A DNA stretch of 64,000 nt, taken from the NCBI GenBank assembly GCA_009928645.1, contig SACH01000004.1:1-64000 (forward strand), read 5' to 3'. Shown here piece after piece: positions 36,202-44,924 of this stretch (positions are counted from its first letter, which is position 1; each line of letters begins with the position of its first letter). Under the pieces are notes generated by a model. That model ran no database searches. It was not told where the DNA came from and saw only the letters and a program-made list of their open reading frames with translations. The translations under genes and the position numbers were made by a program. The DNA is from Gammaproteobacteria bacterium. Lineage in GTDB: Bacteria > Pseudomonadota > Gammaproteobacteria > Chromatiales > Chromatiaceae.

Positions 36202-36501
36202 ATGGCGAACGAAGGCTATCACGAACCCGTGGCGGAACTGTCGGACGAAACTCGCGACATGCACCGGGCCATCATTTCCCTGATGGAGGAACTGGAGGCG
36301 GTGGACTGGTACAACCAGCGCGTCGATGCCTGCAAGGACAGCGAACTCAAGGCCATCCTCGCCCATAACCGCGACGAGGAGAAGGAGCACGCCGCCATGG
36401 TGCTGGAATGGATCCGCCGCCGGGACCCCAGCTTCGACCATGAATTGCGCGATTATCTGTTCACCGACCAGCCCATCGCCCACGAGAAGGGGGCGCATTA
36501 G
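36202..36501 (+). CDS. Encapsulated ferritin-like protein (EncFtn family), orphan
   Basis: A 99-residue two-helix protein strongly resembling the Rhodospirillum rubrum encapsulated ferritin, a ferroxidase that works inside encapsulin shells. Conserved segments are MHRAIISLMEELEAVDWYNQ and ILAHNRDEEKEHAAMVLEW. By alignment from memory, iron ligands correspond to E30/E32, E60 and H63, with W36 near the metal site. ATG 36202 has caggag at 36188-36193; the upstream in-frame ATG at 36127 gives a non-conserved extension. Two things are odd. The protein ends at EKGAH without the usual C-terminal extension and encapsulin-targeting peptide, and no encapsulin gene follows; a MazEF-like pair does. It may work without a shell or be loaded elsewhere. 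Confidence 0.88.
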   Translation: MANEGYHEPVAELSDETRDMHRAIISLMEELEAVDWYNQRVDACKDSELKAILAHNRDEEKEHAAMVLEWIRRRDPSFDHELRDYLFTDQPIAHEKGAH

Positions 36502-36604
36502 CGGCGAGTTACTTGGGCGCCCGGCGTGGCGCAATCCAAGTGTCTGGTGTCCCGGGTGCTGACCCAATAGCGATTGCCAATGCCTCGAGTTGGACGATGA
36601 TGTC

Positions 36605-36616
36605 GTTACATGTAAC
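36605..36616. promoter_or_regulatory. Perfect 12-bp palindrome, likely MazEF operator
   Basis: GTTACATGTAAC lies 12 bp upstream of the antitoxin ATG, overlapping where a promoter and leader should be. Antitoxins of this class autorepress through such palindromes; binding here is inferred. Confidence 0.5.
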
Positions 36617-36627
36617 ACGGGGAGGGC

Positions 36628-36849
36628 ATGATGACATACGTTAATGCACGCGTTCAGAAGCATCGCGATGCCCTTCGCCGGGCAGGACTGCGGCCGGTGC
36701 AGATTTGGGTCCCCGACACTCGACAGCCAGACTTTGCCGAGGAATGTCGTCGCCAGGCGCGACAGGTCGCGCTTGCGGATAGGGCCGACAGCGAACTGCG
36801 GTACCTCATGGATGAAGCTTTGGCGGATATGGATGGCTGGACGGCATAG
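36628..36849 (+). CDS. MazE-like antitoxin (DUF3018 type)
   Basis: A 73-residue acidic-tailed protein starting MMTYVNARVQKHRDALRRAG and containing LRPVQIWVPDTRQPDFAEEC. This matches the DUF3018 antitoxins that pair with MazF/PemK toxins. The N-terminal half is the DNA-binding part by family analogy; the C-terminal acidic helix should block the toxin. A ggggaggg sequence precedes ATG 36628. Its TAG overlaps the toxin start (TAGTG), so antitoxin is made first and toxin by coupling. A palindrome upstream is a likely autoregulatory site. Confidence 0.88.
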   Translation: MMTYVNARVQKHRDALRRAGLRPVQIWVPDTRQPDFAEECRRQARQVALADRADSELRYLMDEALADMDGWTA

Positions 36850-37190
36850 TGCGCGGTGATCTGGTCACGGTTGCCATGCCTGGCAAATTTGGAAAACCCA
36901 GACCTGCGTTGGTGATCCAGTCCGACCAATTTGATGAGCACCCCAGTGTCACCCTGTTGCCGGTGACGAGCACGCTCGTCACCGTTCCGCTCTTGCGCAT
37001 CACCCTTGAGCCAAGCGAAGAGAATGGCTTGCAGAAGATTTCACAGGTGATGGTGGACAAAGCCATTACGGTGAAGCGGGACAAGGTGGGTACGGCTTTT
37101 GGTCGCATTGATCCGAAGGTGTCGCTTGAGGTGGAACGTTGCCTCGCCCTGTTTTTTTGGCATTGTGACGTGAATCATTGCGCGTCTTGA
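36849..37190 (+). CDS. MazF/PemK-family mRNA interferase toxin
   Basis: A 113-residue PemK-like protein, expected to cleave mRNA at short sequence motifs. Family features are RGDLVTVAMPGKFGKPRPALVIQ at the N-terminus (core GKPRPALVIQSD), TLLPVTSTLV, and VDKAITVKRDKVGTAFGRI. It starts at GTG 36849, sharing one base with the antitoxin stop, and ends 35 bp before a convergent peptidase gene. It appears intact. It sits beside the orphan ferritin-like gene, in the place where an encapsulin gene would be expected. Confidence 0.92.
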   Translation: MRGDLVTVAMPGKFGKPRPALVIQSDQFDEHPSVTLLPVTSTLVTVPLLRITLEPSEENGLQKISQVMVDKAITVKRDKVGTAFGRIDPKVSLEVERCLALFFWHCDVNHCAS

Positions 37191-37225
37191 TCGTCGATCC
37201 CTTGCCCGCGCGACCGGGAAGGTGA

Positions 37226-39817
37226 CTAAGGGTCCAGCGCTGGAGATGGAACCGGCGCCAGCCTGGGTCTTTCCTGAGTGAACCACACCTGCAAAGCGGA
37301 TTCCCCCGCCGGCCATTGGCCTTTGAGGCGGTTGACGGGCTCTGGCCCGATGAAGGCGAGATAGCCGTATTTGCCATAGTGGGGCAGCTTGCGTGCCAGG
37401 CCGGGGAGGGCCGCGGCGGTGCTGCTGGCGATCAGGCCCAGGGGGCGGCCGGCTTGCTCTCGCACCAAGGCCAGGCTGGCGTCGTCGCCCTGGATGACTT
37501 GATCCCCCAGGGCCTGGCGGGCATCGTCGCGCTGAACGACCTGATCGCCCGGGGGTCGGCGGGTGTCGCCGCCCTGGTTCATCGGTTCAACCTGGGTCAG
37601 GCTCACCTTGTCCCCCCTGACGACCTGCTCAACCAGGGTCAGGCGACGCTGCGCGGGGTCTAGGCCAGGCGCCCTGGCCGCCAATGCGGGCAGGAAACGG
37701 TTGCTCCAGCCCAGCAGCCAGACGGGTCGATCCTCGGGCAGGCGCTCCAAGTCCCGGTCCAGGACCAGTTCCCACCCCGGGGCCTGGCCAAGCCAGGCCT
37801 GCGCCAGTTGGCGGTAACCCGTGGCCAGCTCGGCGGGTTCCGCCGCCGCCAGGACCATTAGGCCGCGCTCGGCGCCGAACAGGGCGCTGAGGCTGGGGGG
37901 ATTCTCCCCCGGCGCCAGGTGGCGGAAGAGATCGAACTCGGGGTCCAGGGCCAGGCGCAGGGGCGCGGCCGGCAGATCGAGGGCGAAGTCCAGGGTGCTG
38001 GCGTCCATGGACAGGCGGTGCTGGATCAGGCCGCCATCCGCCAGGTGGACCACCAGGGGGACTTGCATGGGGAAGGGAACTTCGGGCTGGGTCTGCTCCA
38101 CGCGTCCCATCAGCCGGTAACTGCCGATGGGACGAGCGCTGGGGGCTGGATGCCCGGTGGCCAGGCCTGGGATGGCCACTTCCTTGCTGATCGGGGTCCC
38201 GTTAGCCACTTCTGCACCGGACGGGGCACTGCCAGTCACTTCCGCCCCGGTCGGAGCCCTGTCAGCCACTACAGCCCTGATCGTGGCCATCCCTGACGGG
38301 TCTTCGCCACTGGGCGCGGCAGGATTGGCCGGTGGTTCGAGGATCACCCTGGACAGGGCCAGCTCCGGGGCCCCGGTCCGCTGGGTCCAGGCGGCGAAAA
38401 AGCCCTGGAGATCCCGGCCACTGACCTGCTCGAAGGCGATCCGCAGTTGCTCGTAGCCAGCCGCGCGAAAGGCGTTGTCGGCGTAAAAGCGCCGCAGGCC
38501 AACGACGAAGGTCTCGTCACCCAGGTCGCGGCGCAGCATGTGGAAGAGCATCAGGCTCTTACCATAGCCGATGGCCTGGGAGGCGGAGCCGTGGCGGCCG
38601 CGGAAGGCGCTCAGGGGGAAGTCCTCACCGTCGCGCACATAGTCGGCATAGGCCTGGAGGCCGTCGCGCCGGTACTGGGCGCCCTGGCCCTCCCGTTCCT
38701 TGAGCAGATGGTCGGCCAGGTAGGCGGTCAGCCCCTCGCTCCAGTTGCCGGTCGCGTAGTCGATATAGACACTGTTGCCCCACCAGTTGTGCAGGATCTC
38801 GTGGGGATAGGAGCTGTGGAGGATGAAGGGCAGGCGGATGACCTGGGGGCCGAGGAGGGTGAAGGAGGGCATGCCGTAGCCCGTCTCCCAGAAGTTCTCC
38901 ACTAGGGCGAACTTGGCGTAGGGATAGGGGCCGATCAGGTCGCTGTAGAGGGCCAGATAGTCCGCCGTGGCGTCGAGGTAGCGCCGGGCCAGCGCCTCGT
39001 CCGCCTGGCGCAGGTAGACCTGGGCCTCGCCCTGGGGGGTGGGCTGGACATAGGCGGTGAAGGGGGCGGCGATGAGGTAAATGTCGTCCTGGGGCCGGTC
39101 CTCCCGCCAGGCCATGCGTACCCTCGCCGCGGTTGCCCCAGCCGGTTCCGTGGTCGCCCCAGCCGGGGTGGGGCTGTCCGTGGCGATCGTTGGCGTGGTG
39201 TTCTCCGGGTAGGTGCCCCGAGTGATGGTGGTTTGGTCGGGCCCGGCGCCCTGGGAGACGGCGCTCCAGCCGGGGGGCAGGTCCACCTGGAGACGGAAGC
39301 GATAGAGGGCGTCCTCGAAGCGCGGGTACCAGCCGCTGCCACCGTCCAGGACCACGCCCTCGGCGCTGATGATGCCCCGGGTCCACTGCCGGGCCCGCCC
39401 CATGCCCTCCGTGAGCTGCTCCAGGTCGCCACGGATGGGGCCGGCATAGCCCAGGGTCACGGGGCCGGGGCCCTGGCGGCGCAGGCGGAAGGCCTCCAGG
39501 CCGGACCGAAGGCCCAAGGGCTCCAGCCGCGCCGCGCCCGCCAGTACCCGGGGCTCGAGCCCGGGGTGGAGGAGGAAGGTCCAGTCCTCCCGCTCCTCCG
39601 GCAGGGTCAGGGTGGCGGTCACGGCCAGGATGCCCGGGTCCGGTTGCAGGCGCGCCTCCAGGTCGTAACCGATCAGGGCCTGGGCGCCCAGGCCGGGGAC
39701 GGCGACGAGCAGAAGGCAAAGGGCCAGCCAGGGCCATGAGCCCCGGGTCCGGGGCCGAGTAGGGCGATCCGTGGAACTCAACGGTGAGGGAGGCAAGATC
39801 GTGGATGGGCGTGACAT
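37226..39817 (-). CDS. Large secreted M1-like metallopeptidase with repeat-rich insertions
   Basis: An 863-residue protein with a signal peptide (WPWLALCLLLVAVPGLGAQA) and an M1-type zinc site: HEILHNWWGN followed by WSEGLTAYLAD, giving HExxH-x18-E. Residues about 35-230 are the all-beta N-terminal part. GYGMPSFTLLG stands where aminopeptidases have GxMEN, so exopeptidase activity is doubtful. Two stretches are low complexity: a 10-residue repeat near residues 505-550 (APTGAE, APSGAE, TPISKE) and a degenerate 14-residue repeat (DQVVQRDDARQALG, DQVIQGDDASLAL) near 725-780. I start at ATG 39817; 39835 and 40030 are in frame but less likely. Function is inferred only to the level of zinc peptidase. 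Confidence 0.8.
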   Translation of the reverse strand: MSRPSTILPPSPLSSTDRPTRPRTRGSWPWLALCLLLVAVPGLGAQALIGYDLEARLQPDPGILAVTATLTLPEEREDWTFLLHPGLEPRVLAGAARLEPLGLRSGLEAFRLRRQGPGPVTLGYAGPIRGDLEQLTEGMGRARQWTRGIISAEGVVLDGGSGWYPRFEDALYRFRLQVDLPPGWSAVSQGAGPDQTTITRGTYPENTTPTIATDSPTPAGATTEPAGATAARVRMAWREDRPQDDIYLIAAPFTAYVQPTPQGEAQVYLRQADEALARRYLDATADYLALYSDLIGPYPYAKFALVENFWETGYGMPSFTLLGPQVIRLPFILHSSYPHEILHNWWGNSVYIDYATGNWSEGLTAYLADHLLKEREGQGAQYRRDGLQAYADYVRDGEDFPLSAFRGRHGSASQAIGYGKSLMLFHMLRRDLGDETFVVGLRRFYADNAFRAAGYEQLRIAFEQVSGRDLQGFFAAWTQRTGAPELALSRVILEPPANPAAPSGEDPSGMATIRAVVADRAPTGAEVTGSAPSGAEVANGTPISKEVAIPGLATGHPAPSARPIGSYRLMGRVEQTQPEVPFPMQVPLVVHLADGGLIQHRLSMDASTLDFALDLPAAPLRLALDPEFDLFRHLAPGENPPSLSALFGAERGLMVLAAAEPAELATGYRQLAQAWLGQAPGWELVLDRDLERLPEDRPVWLLGWSNRFLPALAARAPGLDPAQRRLTLVEQVVRGDKVSLTQVEPMNQGGDTRRPPGDQVVQRDDARQALGDQVIQGDDASLALVREQAGRPLGLIASSTAAALPGLARKLPHYGKYGYLAFIGPEPVNRLKGQWPAGESALQVWFTQERPRLAPVPSPALDP
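38175..38294. repeat. 30-bp tandem repeat, four degenerate units, in frame
   Basis: Units start at exactly 30-bp steps (38175, 38205, 38235, 38265), each beginning gccact or gtcact. They lie inside the peptidase gene and encode a 10-residue repeat on the minus strand. The last unit is the most diverged. Confidence 0.75.
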
Positions 39818-40027
39818 GGGGCTACCCCGCGACATTTGGCTGCATGTTATGACTGTATCAACCGGGAACGGATGTTCAAATCTTCTGTCCCGACCGAGGA
39901 TCGCTATGCAAGGGTTTTGGCCTGGCCTGGTCTTGGTAGGGAAAAAGGGCGCTACCGGCCTTCGGGAAATGGCGGCGGGCCAGTATGATCCCGCCCTACC
40001 TGACCCCAGATAGCGCCGAAAGGGGCA

Positions 40028-40068
40028 CATTCGACCCGGTAAAACCCAAGAGCGATTCGCGGTGGGAA
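40028..40068. repeat. Dispersed 41-bp repeat, second copy
   Basis: This stretch matches 10953-10993 at about 33 of 41 positions, sharing cgacccggtaaaacc and cggtggg, in the same orientation. Both copies are non-coding, here upstream of the ChaN-like gene. Confidence 0.6.
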
Positions 40069-40270
40069 GAAATTGACCCGCTGTGACCGTTCAGACCCCT
40101 CTCCCCAGCCCTCTCCCGTCAGGAGGGAGCAAGGGCACCAGCGGCTTGCGCTACCGAGGCCCTCCTGGGGCGCGAGGGGTCTGAACGAATCGGCCAATCT
40201 CTGCGATCCTGGGCTTGGGCCGGCCCCCCGACCTCTGCCATTTTCGCCACTTACAGCCAGTGAGAAACCC

Positions 40271-41503
40271 ATGTCCGATCTGCCTCATCCCTTACGCGCG
40301 ACGTTTGGCGGCTTCCTGTTCCTCTGCCTGGTGCCGCCTGCCCTTGGCCAGGCCGCGACACCGCCGGCAGCCGTACCCCTGGGGGAGGACCAACTCCTGG
40401 ATACCCGCACCGCCGTGCTCGACCTGGCCAACCTGACCAACCTTGAGGCCCTGATCCCCCGCCTGGCGGAACGCCGGGTGGTGTTCGTTGGCGAGGCCCA
40501 TGACCGCTACGAGGACCACCTGAATCAGTTGGCGATCATTCGCGGGCTGCACCAGCAGGGCGCGGACCTGGCCATCGGCATGGAGATGTTCCAGCAGCCC
40601 TTCCAGCCAGCCCTGGATGCCTATATCGCCGGGGAGATCGACGAGGCCGAGCTGCTGCGGCGCACGGACTACTTCGAGCGCTGGCGCTTCGACTATCGCC
40701 TCTATCGGCCCATCCTGCGCTTCGCCCGGGAGCAAGGCATCCCCGTCATTGCCCTCAACCTGGAGCGGGAGATCACCGCCAAGGTCGGCCAGGGCGGGCT
40801 GGAGGCCCTGTCCCCGGAGGAGCGCGCTCGCATACCCGCGGAGATCGAGAGCGATGATCCCGCCTACCGGCAGCGGGTCAGGGCGGTCTTCGACCTGCAT
40901 CCCAAGGGCAACCGGGAGCAAAAGGCGGAGGGCGATGCTCAGGACTCGGAACAGGACTTCGAGCGTTTTCTCGCCGTTCAGTTGCTGTGGGACGAGGGCA
41001 TGGCCGAGCGCGCCGCCCGTTATCTCCAGGACCACCCCGGTAAACAATTGGTGATTCTCGCCGGCAGCGGCCATCTGGAGTACGGCCAGGGCATCCCCAG
41101 CCGCCTGTCGCGCCGCTTAGCCACGTCTACGTCCGCCCCCCCGTCATCCGCCATCGTCCTCAATGGCGGCCAGCGCGACCTGGAGCCCCAGGTCGCCGAC
41201 TTCCTGCTTTACCCTCATCGGGTCGAACTGGCCGCCACCGGTCGCTTGGGGGTGATGCTGGATACGGCGGCCAAGGGTCCCGGTGTCGCCGTCCAGGGCT
41301 TCAGCGATAACAGCGGGGCCGCGGCGGCCGGGATGAAGGAGGGCGACCGTATCGTGCGGGTCGGGGACCAGGCGATCGATGTCTATGCTGACATCCGGCT
41401 GGCGCTCATGGACAGTCGTCCCGGTCAGAAGCTGTCGGTAGCGGTGGAACGGGGTGAGCCTGGCGCCGCGGAACGCCTCACCCTCGAGGTGGAATTACAC
41501 TGA
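40271..41503 (+). CDS. ChaN-like heme-binding protein with C-terminal PDZ domain
   Basis: A 410-residue exported protein. The signal peptide is ATFGGFLFLCLVPPALGQA. Residues about 45-270 form the ChaN/cofactor-heme-binding domain: VVFVGEAHDRYEDHLNQLAI, GMEMFQQPFQPALDAYIAG and LAGSGHLEYGQGIPSRL. The last 100 residues are a PDZ domain (GVAVQGFSDNSGAAAAG and GDRIVRVGDQAID). ChaN in Campylobacter binds heme as part of iron uptake; here the role is inferred only as heme binding in the envelope. ATG 40271 is chosen because the 66 in-frame residues before it have no signal-peptide character. I did not see a lipobox. Confidence 0.85.
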   Translation: MSDLPHPLRATFGGFLFLCLVPPALGQAATPPAAVPLGEDQLLDTRTAVLDLANLTNLEALIPRLAERRVVFVGEAHDRYEDHLNQLAIIRGLHQQGADLAIGMEMFQQPFQPALDAYIAGEIDEAELLRRTDYFERWRFDYRLYRPILRFAREQGIPVIALNLEREITAKVGQGGLEALSPEERARIPAEIESDDPAYRQRVRAVFDLHPKGNREQKAEGDAQDSEQDFERFLAVQLLWDEGMAERAARYLQDHPGKQLVILAGSGHLEYGQGIPSRLSRRLATSTSAPPSSAIVLNGGQRDLEPQVADFLLYPHRVELAATGRLGVMLDTAAKGPGVAVQGFSDNSGAAAAGMKEGDRIVRVGDQAIDVYADIRLALMDSRPGQKLSVAVERGEPGAAERLTLEVELH

Positions 41504-41624
41504 CGGCCCGTGCCTAGCGGGGGCTTCATGCCTGCGCCGGTTGGTCTCACGCTGTCCGCGAGAACCAGGAGCAGGATAGAGAAGGGCTCTCATGCCGGGG
41601 GGGAATATCCTTGTGGATTCTTCC

Positions 41625-41704
41625 GGGTCGGGTGGAGTCTGGCTGGGGATGTGGATACATCCCCGCTGGCTTGATGGCGTCATGATTGGGGCCGAAACCC
41701 CAGT
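41625..41704. repeat. Possible diverged third copy of the palindromic element
   Basis: 41625-41650 follows the left arm of the 20941 element closely (gggtcgggtgg, gtctggc, gggg). It is followed at the same place by a different but perfect hairpin, ggggatgt-ggat-acatcccc (41645-41664). The right arm is not conserved, so this assignment is tentative. Confidence 0.35.
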
Positions 41705-41785
41705 CAAATGACCACTGTTTTCCCGGGCCTGACCGATAATCAGGAGGTTTCTGGTGTATACGTCGAGAAAAGCCAGAGGCCAGTT

Positions 41786-42478
41786 TCAGAGACGAGAGTC
41801 GAAGGCCCGCGCCCTACGCCCCAGGCGTACCTGGGGTAGGAAGAAGCCGATGAGGATGCCGCCGACGATGACCCCACCGCCGATAAGGAACCAGCGCTGG
41901 TTGTTACTGTGGTCGAGTTCCCGGTTGATTTGCTCTAACTCGGCCACCTGGCGGGTCAGATCGGCGACCGTCTGACGCAGCTCACCCCGCTCCCGCAGGA
42001 TGCGCGGGGCGTCGCCGGCGGCCTGGCGGATGCTGAGCAACTCCTCCTCCAGTCGGCGCTTGTCGGCGAGGGTGGCCTCCAGGCTGGCCTGGACCTCCTG
42101 CAGGGAGGGGGGTAGGGCGGCGAACCGGGCCTCCAGTTCCTCGACCTTGGCTTCCAGGCCGGCGACCTGATCCCGGGCGGCGGGCTCCACCTGAAGCCGG
42201 TCGCTGGCGACGAAGCCGATGAGACCATCCTCGGTCTTGACCCTGGCATAGCCGCTCTTGTCGTTGCTGCCGAGGACCTCCAGGGGGGTACCGGTGGTCA
42301 GGGTGCGCCGCACCTTGTATTTGAGACTCTCGCCGGCCCGCAGGGGGACCTCGCACTGATCACTGATGTAGCGGGTCTCGGCCCCCGCCAGGGACGGGAC
42401 GACCAGCCAGGGCGTGGCCAGCCACAGGGCCATCAAGAGACTGGGCAGGCGCCAAAGCGAGGATGCGCGGTGGTTCAT
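41786..42478 (-). CDS. SH3-domain membrane protein (TIGR04211/YgiM-like)
   Basis: A 230-residue envelope protein: signal peptide (LLMALWLATPWLVVPSLAGA), a bacterial SH3 domain (about 38-100, YISDQCEVPLRAGES to GLIGFVASDRLQ), a coiled coil (about 100-190, rich in Glu/Arg/Leu), then a C-terminal transmembrane helix (WFLIGGGVIVGGILIGFFLP) and a basic tail. The order signal-SH3-coil-TM is that of YgiM-type proteins, whose function is not settled. It is 12 bp downstream of argF on the same strand and may be transcribed with the arg genes by read-through. Confidence 0.9.
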   Translation of the reverse strand: MNHRASSLWRLPSLLMALWLATPWLVVPSLAGAETRYISDQCEVPLRAGESLKYKVRRTLTTGTPLEVLGSNDKSGYARVKTEDGLIGFVASDRLQVEPAARDQVAGLEAKVEELEARFAALPPSLQEVQASLEATLADKRRLEEELLSIRQAAGDAPRILRERGELRQTVADLTRQVAELEQINRELDHSNNQRWFLIGGGVIVGGILIGFFLPQVRLGRRARAFDSRL

Positions 42479-42490
42479 GGCTTCAGTACC

Positions 42491-43429
42491 TTAACCGCCG
42501 GACTCCCAAACTGGTCCCAGCAGCAAGAATTCCAGCAAAGCCTTCTGGCTGTGCAGCCGGTTTTCCGCCTCATCCCAGACCACCGACTGGGGGCCGTCGA
42601 TGACCCCGGCGGACACCTCCTCGCCGCGGTGCGCCGGCAGGCAGTGCATGAAGAGGGCGTCCGGCCGGGCCAGGGCCATCATGGCCTCGTCGACGATATA
42701 GCCGGCAAAGGCGCGCAGACGGGCCTCCTGTTCGGCCTCCTGGCCCATGCTGGTCCAGACGTCGGTGACCACCAGGTCCGCCCCGGCCACCGCCGTGCGG
42801 GGATCGCGCAGCAGGACGCAGCGCTCGCCGGCGGCGGCGAGGAGCCCGGGGTCGGGGTCGAAGCCCTCTGGACAGGCGAGGCGCAACTGAAAATCGAACA
42901 GAGGCGCGGCCTCCAGATAGGACTGGCACATGTTGTTGCCGTCGCCCACCCAGACGACGGTGCGGCCGCGGATGTCGCCGCGGTGCTCGAACCAGGTCTG
43001 CATGTCCGCCAGCAACTGGCAGGGGTGGAGGTGGTCGGTGAGGGCGTTGATCACCGGCACACGCGAATGGGCGGCGAACTCCTCGACGATGGCATGGGCG
43101 AAGGTGCGGATCATGATCACGTCCACCATCCGCGACAGGACCCGGGCGCTGTCGGCGATGGGCTCGCCGCGGCCGAGCTGGGTGTCCCGGGGGGAGAGGA
43201 AGATGGCATGGCCGCCGAACTGGGCCATGCCGGCCTCGAAGGAGACCCGGGTGCGGGTTGAGGCCTTCTCGAAAATCATGCCCATGACCTTGTTGGTCAG
43301 GGGGGCATAGACTTCCCCGGCCTGGTGCCGATGTTTGAGTTCCGTGGCCCGCCGTAGCAGGGCCCGGGCCTCGGCCGGGGTCAGGTCGGTCAGGCGGAGG
43401 AAGTGGCGAAGGGGGCGCAGGTCCGACAT
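42491..43429 (-). CDS. argF: Ornithine carbamoyltransferase
   Basis: A 312-residue enzyme making citrulline from ornithine and carbamoyl phosphate. The carbamoyl-phosphate site is [14 protein letters not shown], the ornithine loop is [12 protein letters not shown], and DVWTSMGQE is also typical. ATG 43429 ([11 protein letters not shown]) lies 7 bp after the argD stop, so the two form an operon; the frame upstream of it is argD shadow. It is complete, with no unusual features. Confidence 0.96.
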   Translation of the reverse strand: MSDLRPLRHFLRLTDLTPAEARALLRRATELKHRHQAGEVYAPLTNKVMGMIFEKASTRTRVSFEAGMAQFGGHAIFLSPRDTQLGRGEPIADSARVLSRMVDVIMIRTFAHAIVEEFAAHSRVPVINALTDHLHPCQLLADMQTWFEHRGDIRGRTVVWVGDGNNMCQSYLEAAPLFDFQLRLACPEGFDPDPGLLAAAGERCVLLRDPRTAVAGADLVVTDVWTSMGQEAEQEARLRAFAGYIVDEAMMALARPDALFMHCLPAHRGEEVSAGVIDGPQSVVWDEAENRLHSQKALLEFLLLGPVWESGG

Positions 43430-43436
43430 GGCACTC

Positions 43437-44636
43437 TCAGCCCCCGTGGGCCGGGGGAGGCGGGGTGGCAAGGAAATCCCCGATCAGCCGCGCCAGCCCC
43501 CCGACCAGCAGGTCGGCCTGGGCCGGTTCCAGGATCAGGGGCGGCAGCAGCCGGATGACCCGGTCGGCGGTGACGTTGATCAGCAGCCCGGCGGCCAGGG
43601 CCTGGGCGACCAGATCGGCGCAGGGCCGGTCGAGCTCGATGCCGATCATCAGCCCCCGACCGCGGATGTCCAGCACCCCGGGCTGGTGGGCCAGGGCCTG
43701 GCGGAAGCCGGCCTGGAGCTGCTCGCCCCGCTCGGCGGCCTGGGCTACCAGGCCTTCTCCCTCAATGACTTCCAGCACGGCACTGGCGGCCCGGCAGGCC
43801 AAGGGGTTGCCACCAAAGGTGGAGCCGTGCGTGCCGGGGCCGAAGACCGCCGCCGCCGCCCCCCGCGCCAGGCAGGCGCCGATGGGTACGCCGTTGGCCA
43901 GGCCCTTGGCCAGGGTCATGACGTCGGGTTGGATACCGCTATGTTGATGGGCGAAGAGCTTGCCGGTGCGTCCCATGCCGGTCTGGATCTCATCCAGCAT
44001 CAGCAGCCAGCCGTGGCGGTCGCAGATCTCCCGCAGGCGTGGCAGGTAGTCGGCGGCGGGGACGCGGATGCCGCCCTCGCCTTGGATGGGCTCGACCAGG
44101 ATAGCGACCAGATCGTGGCGGTTGGCCCCGGCGGTCTCCACCGCCGCCAGGTCGTCGTAGGGGACGCGGACGAAGCCCTGCACCAGGGGCTCGAAGCCGG
44201 CCTGGACCTTGCGGTTGCCAGTGGCGGTGAGGGTGGCCAGGGTTCGGCCGTGGAAGCTGTTCTCCATGACCAGAATCGCGGGTTTTTCCACACCCTGGTG
44301 ATGACCATGGAGACGGGCTAGCTTGATGGCGGCCTCGTTAGCCTCGGCCCCGGAGTTGCCGAAGAAGACCCGGTCCATGCCCGCCAGGGCGGTCAGGCGG
44401 GCGCCGAGCTCGGTCTGGGCGGCGATCTGATAGAGGTTAGAGGTATGCACCAGGGACCCGGCCTGGTCGCACAGGGCCTCCCGTACCGCGGGATGGGCAT
44501 GGCCCAGGCCGCAGACGGCGATGCCCGCCAGGGCGTCGAGATAGCGCGTGCCGGCCTGATCCCAGAGCCAGGCGCCCTCGCCGTGGGTGAAGGTGACGGG
44601 CAGGCGCCGGTAGGTCGCCATCAAGGGGTCGGTCAT
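43437..44636 (-). CDS. argD: Acetylornithine aminotransferase
   Basis: A 399-residue class III PLP aminotransferase of arginine (and possibly lysine) synthesis. Motifs include [48 protein letters not shown], and the PLP lysine in [15 protein letters not shown]. It leads the argD-argF operon. Its 5' leader is unusual: a strong promoter (44722-44751) is followed within about 50 bp by an intrinsic terminator that ends 20 bp before the ATG. Transcription into argD may therefore depend on antitermination or on read-through. Confidence 0.95.
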   Translation of the reverse strand: MTDPLMATYRRLPVTFTHGEGAWLWDQAGTRYLDALAGIAVCGLGHAHPAVREALCDQAGSLVHTSNLYQIAAQTELGARLTALAGMDRVFFGNSGAEANEAAIKLARLHGHHQGVEKPAILVMENSFHGRTLATLTATGNRKVQAGFEPLVQGFVRVPYDDLAAVETAGANRHDLVAILVEPIQGEGGIRVPAADYLPRLREICDRHGWLLMLDEIQTGMGRTGKLFAHQHSGIQPDVMTLAKGLANGVPIGACLARGAAAAVFGPGTHGSTFGGNPLACRAASAVLEVIEGEGLVAQAAERGEQLQAGFRQALAHQPGVLDIRGRGLMIGIELDRPCADLVAQALAAGLLINVTADRVIRLLPPLILEPAQADLLVGGLARLIGDFLATPPPPAHGG

Positions 44637-44656
44637 ACTCAGAACCCTTCCTTAGC

Positions 44657-44696
44657 CAAAAAAGAAAAAGGCGGCTCCGGCTGAACGGGAGCCGCC
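44657..44696 (-). terminator. Intrinsic terminator in the argD leader
   Basis: Read on the minus strand, a perfect 9-bp stem GGCGGCTCC/GGAGCCGCC with an internal loop (44670-44696) is followed immediately by TTTTTCTTTTTT. This is a textbook Rho-independent terminator, located between a promoter and argD. Confidence 0.85.
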
Positions 44697-44721
44697 TCAG
44701 ATCACATTGTCAAGGGCCTGG

Positions 44722-44751
44722 ATTATAGCCAGGTCCGCGAAGCACTGCCAA
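44722..44751 (-). promoter_or_regulatory. Sigma-70 promoter upstream of argD
   Basis: On the minus strand TTGGCA (44751-44746) and a perfect TATAAT (44727-44722) are separated by 18 bp, giving a start near 44715. It would produce a short leader of about 55 nt ending at the terminator, or argD-argF mRNA on read-through. Confidence 0.7.
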
Positions 44752-44924
44752 GCCCTTGACTACTATTACGATTTTGCGACATGTCGCGCGGAGGGGACAA
44801 CCAGGATGCAATCTGGTGGTCGGGCCTTTTCCTGCGAGCTAATAAGTTGAAATAAATTGCGTTTCACACCTGAGCTCCTGGTTCGCCGGGCCGGCCAGAC
44901 AGGCATCGTCCCGGCCCCGGGGCG

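Noticed and set aside
36502-36627. Possible frameshifted encapsulin-targeting tail after the ferritin-like gene
   Set aside because: I read all three frames; none gives a convincing docking peptide, although one contains GELLGR.
44657-44760. Known riboswitch upstream of argD
   Set aside because: The leader is too short (about 55 nt) and has a single stem; no known aptamer pattern is visible.
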